Source: CAYHWW01 sp964360145 (GTDB lineage: Bacteria > Bdellovibrionota > UBA1018 > CAYHWW01). Taken from it: a DNA stretch of 6,184 bases. Positions 5,273 through 6,184 of this stretch are shown here, in pieces. The notes beneath the pieces were generated by a model. That model did not search any database and was not told where the DNA came from. It was given only the letters and a program-made list of their open reading frames with translations. Position 1 is the first letter of the stretch. The number at the start of each line of letters is the position of its first letter. The DNA is taken from assembly GCA_964360145.1 (NCBI GenBank), contig CAYHWW010000189.1, positions 1-6,184 of the forward strand. The letters are read 5' to 3'. The position numbers and the translations under genes were made by a program.

Positions 5273-6112
5273 ATGCGTTCATGGGGGAAGAGGGCGGCGC
5301 TTGCCGCCACAATGGCGTTCGTGAGTGGGGCGTGGCTGTGCGAAGTCCGGGCGGACGGGCCCGTGCTGGGCGTGAGCACGGCCCCGGTGGCTACTGCTGA
5401 GGACTGCCCAGCCCCTAGCCCCAAGGCCATGGAAGTGGAGCAACAGGGCTTTATCGCCGCCGCCTGCGACCTGCCCGGCCTCGCCGTGGATGAGGGCCTC
5501 ATAGCGGAGGGCTATCGCTCGCCTCGGGTCAGCGAAGTCGCAATGAGGCGGCGTTCCATGCCGCCGGGCATCGTTATTTTGCAGGGCAGTCGGTCGAGCA
5601 TCGAGCTGCGTGGCCTCAGGGGCAACCCCCTTGTGCTGGACGGGGACTTTTACGCTCGGGGATTGCCCGTTTTGCACGGCTGTGTTGTCCGCGCCGCGGC
5701 CCATTACTTCGCGCAATCCCCGGGGGCTGCTCCCCGTGATGGGGCTTGGCGCACGCGCACGGTAGGGGGGCGGCACATGGGTTCTTTTGTACCGCGGAAA
5801 GTCCACGCGCTTGATGAAGAGGCTGATGACGTGAGTCTGCATGCCTATGGTCGCGCCATTGATCTGCGCAGCTTCCAAGTGGGTGGCGTCGATTTTGATT
5901 ATCAAGCGGACAACCCCCAGGACGGTACCGCGCGGCGCGGCGCCGAGTCTGTTGCTAAATGGGAAGAGTTTTGGGTGCCGTTGCGGCAGTGCCTCTCCAC
6001 CGGGGGGCTGGCGAGCATCGGCCCTGAAAATCGCCGCCATTACACCCATATGCACGTCTCCATGCCTTTCGGCCCCGAAGAGACACAGCTCCGTGGTTGC
6101 GCAACCATGTGA
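5273..6112 (+). CDS. Secreted extensin-like / LAS-type metallopeptidase, predicted peptidoglycan hydrolase
   Basis: The 279-residue product has a signal peptide (RSWGKR then a hydrophobic stretch, cleavage near VRA|DG at 27-28; Cys23 is not in a lipobox). The C-terminal half has the metal-site pattern of LAS peptidases and extensin-like proteins: SLHAYGRAIDL (188-198) with His190 and Asp197 seven residues apart, and HYTHMH (256-261) with His256, His259 and His261. This spacing matches what I recall of E. coli MepA (His113, Asp120, His206, His209, His211). Cys137 and Cys240 sit where extensin-like C-terminal domains have conserved Cys. Such enzymes cut peptide bonds in peptidoglycan and need zinc. 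Residues 28-130 match nothing I know. The ATG at 5273 fits the promoter, and no later start has a ribosome site. Exact substrate is inferred only at family level. Confidence 0.75.
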   Translation: MRSWGKRAALAATMAFVSGAWLCEVRADGPVLGVSTAPVATAEDCPAPSPKAMEVEQQGFIAAACDLPGLAVDEGLIAEGYRSPRVSEVAMRRRSMPPGIVILQGSRSSIELRGLRGNPLVLDGDFYARGLPVLHGCVVRAAAHYFAQSPGAAPRDGAWRTRTVGGRHMGSFVPRKVHALDEEADDVSLHAYGRAIDLRSFQVGGVDFDYQADNPQDGTARRGAESVAKWEEFWVPLRQCLSTGGLASIGPENRRHYTHMHVSMPFGPEETQLRGCATM

Positions 6113-6184
6113 GTTTCCGCGTCGCGGCTTAGCCTAAATGCGACAATAGTTTCGAGCAGAAACGCGTTAAATGGCTGAAAATGG

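Noticed and set aside
5279..6055. 258-codon - strand frame opposite the extensin-like gene
   Set aside because: The + strand carries the signal peptide and metal-site motifs. The - strand product has low-complexity, His/Arg-rich shadow composition.
6094..6107. 14-bp perfect palindrome TGGTTGCGCAACCA at the end of the extensin-like gene
   Set aside because: It lies inside the coding sequence, has no loop for an RNA hairpin and no T-run. A palindrome of this size is not surprising in 6 kb.
6117..6163. Short dyads (CCGC-GTG-like at 6117-6127; GTTTC-GAGCA-GAAAC at 6149-6163) as terminators
   Set aside because: Stems of 4-5 bp without a following T-run do not support an intrinsic terminator.
6171..6184. 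ATGGCTGAAAATGG at the right edge as the start of another gene
   Set aside because: Only four codons are visible and no ribosome site precedes it, so it cannot be judged from this window.

Overview
The window is a GC-rich bacterial chromosomal segment with seven intact, tightly packed genes and no rRNA, tRNA or CRISPR array. A predicted outer-membrane beta-barrel protein and three exported proteins point to a Gram-negative (diderm) bacterium. The gene mix does not fix the phylum. A deltaproteobacterial or Bdellovibrio-like lineage is only a guess.

Left part (1-1723, + strand): bases 1-98 hold no gene I can support. A consensus-like sigma70 promoter (99-127) drives a two-gene unit. The first gene encodes a small exported subtilase-like protein that keeps the oxyanion Asn and nucleophile Ser regions but appears to lack the Asp and His boxes. 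The second starts 2 nt later and encodes a predicted outer-membrane beta-barrel of the 'transporter / phenol MetA' type.

Middle part (1682-4066, - strand): a zinc-dependent NADP(H) aldehyde/alcohol reductase (Ahr/YjgB-like) is followed on the same strand by a DAACS (SDF-family) cation-coupled symporter. The symporter's 3' end overlaps the barrel gene by 42 bp. Between reductase and symporter lies the most striking non-coding structure here: a 96-bp inverted repeat with perfect 30-bp arms, flanked by a tandem 10-bp repeat.

Right part (4067-6184): pdxH (pyridoxamine 5'-phosphate oxidase) is divergent from the reductase and convergent with a gene for a 96-residue helical protein of unknown function. 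A 221-bp intergenic region, AT-rich in its second half, carries promoters in both directions. The + strand promoter sits so close to its start codon that the mRNA of the last gene, a predicted secreted LAS-type/extensin-like peptidase, should be leaderless.

The genes do not form one obvious pathway. The seven look like housekeeping metabolism (pdxH, reductase, symporter) mixed with cell-envelope functions (barrel, pseudo-subtilase, peptidoglycan-hydrolase-like protein). No complete new multigene system is evident. The best leads are the long palindromic element, the pseudo-protease/barrel pair, the altered symporter substrate site and the leaderless promoter.
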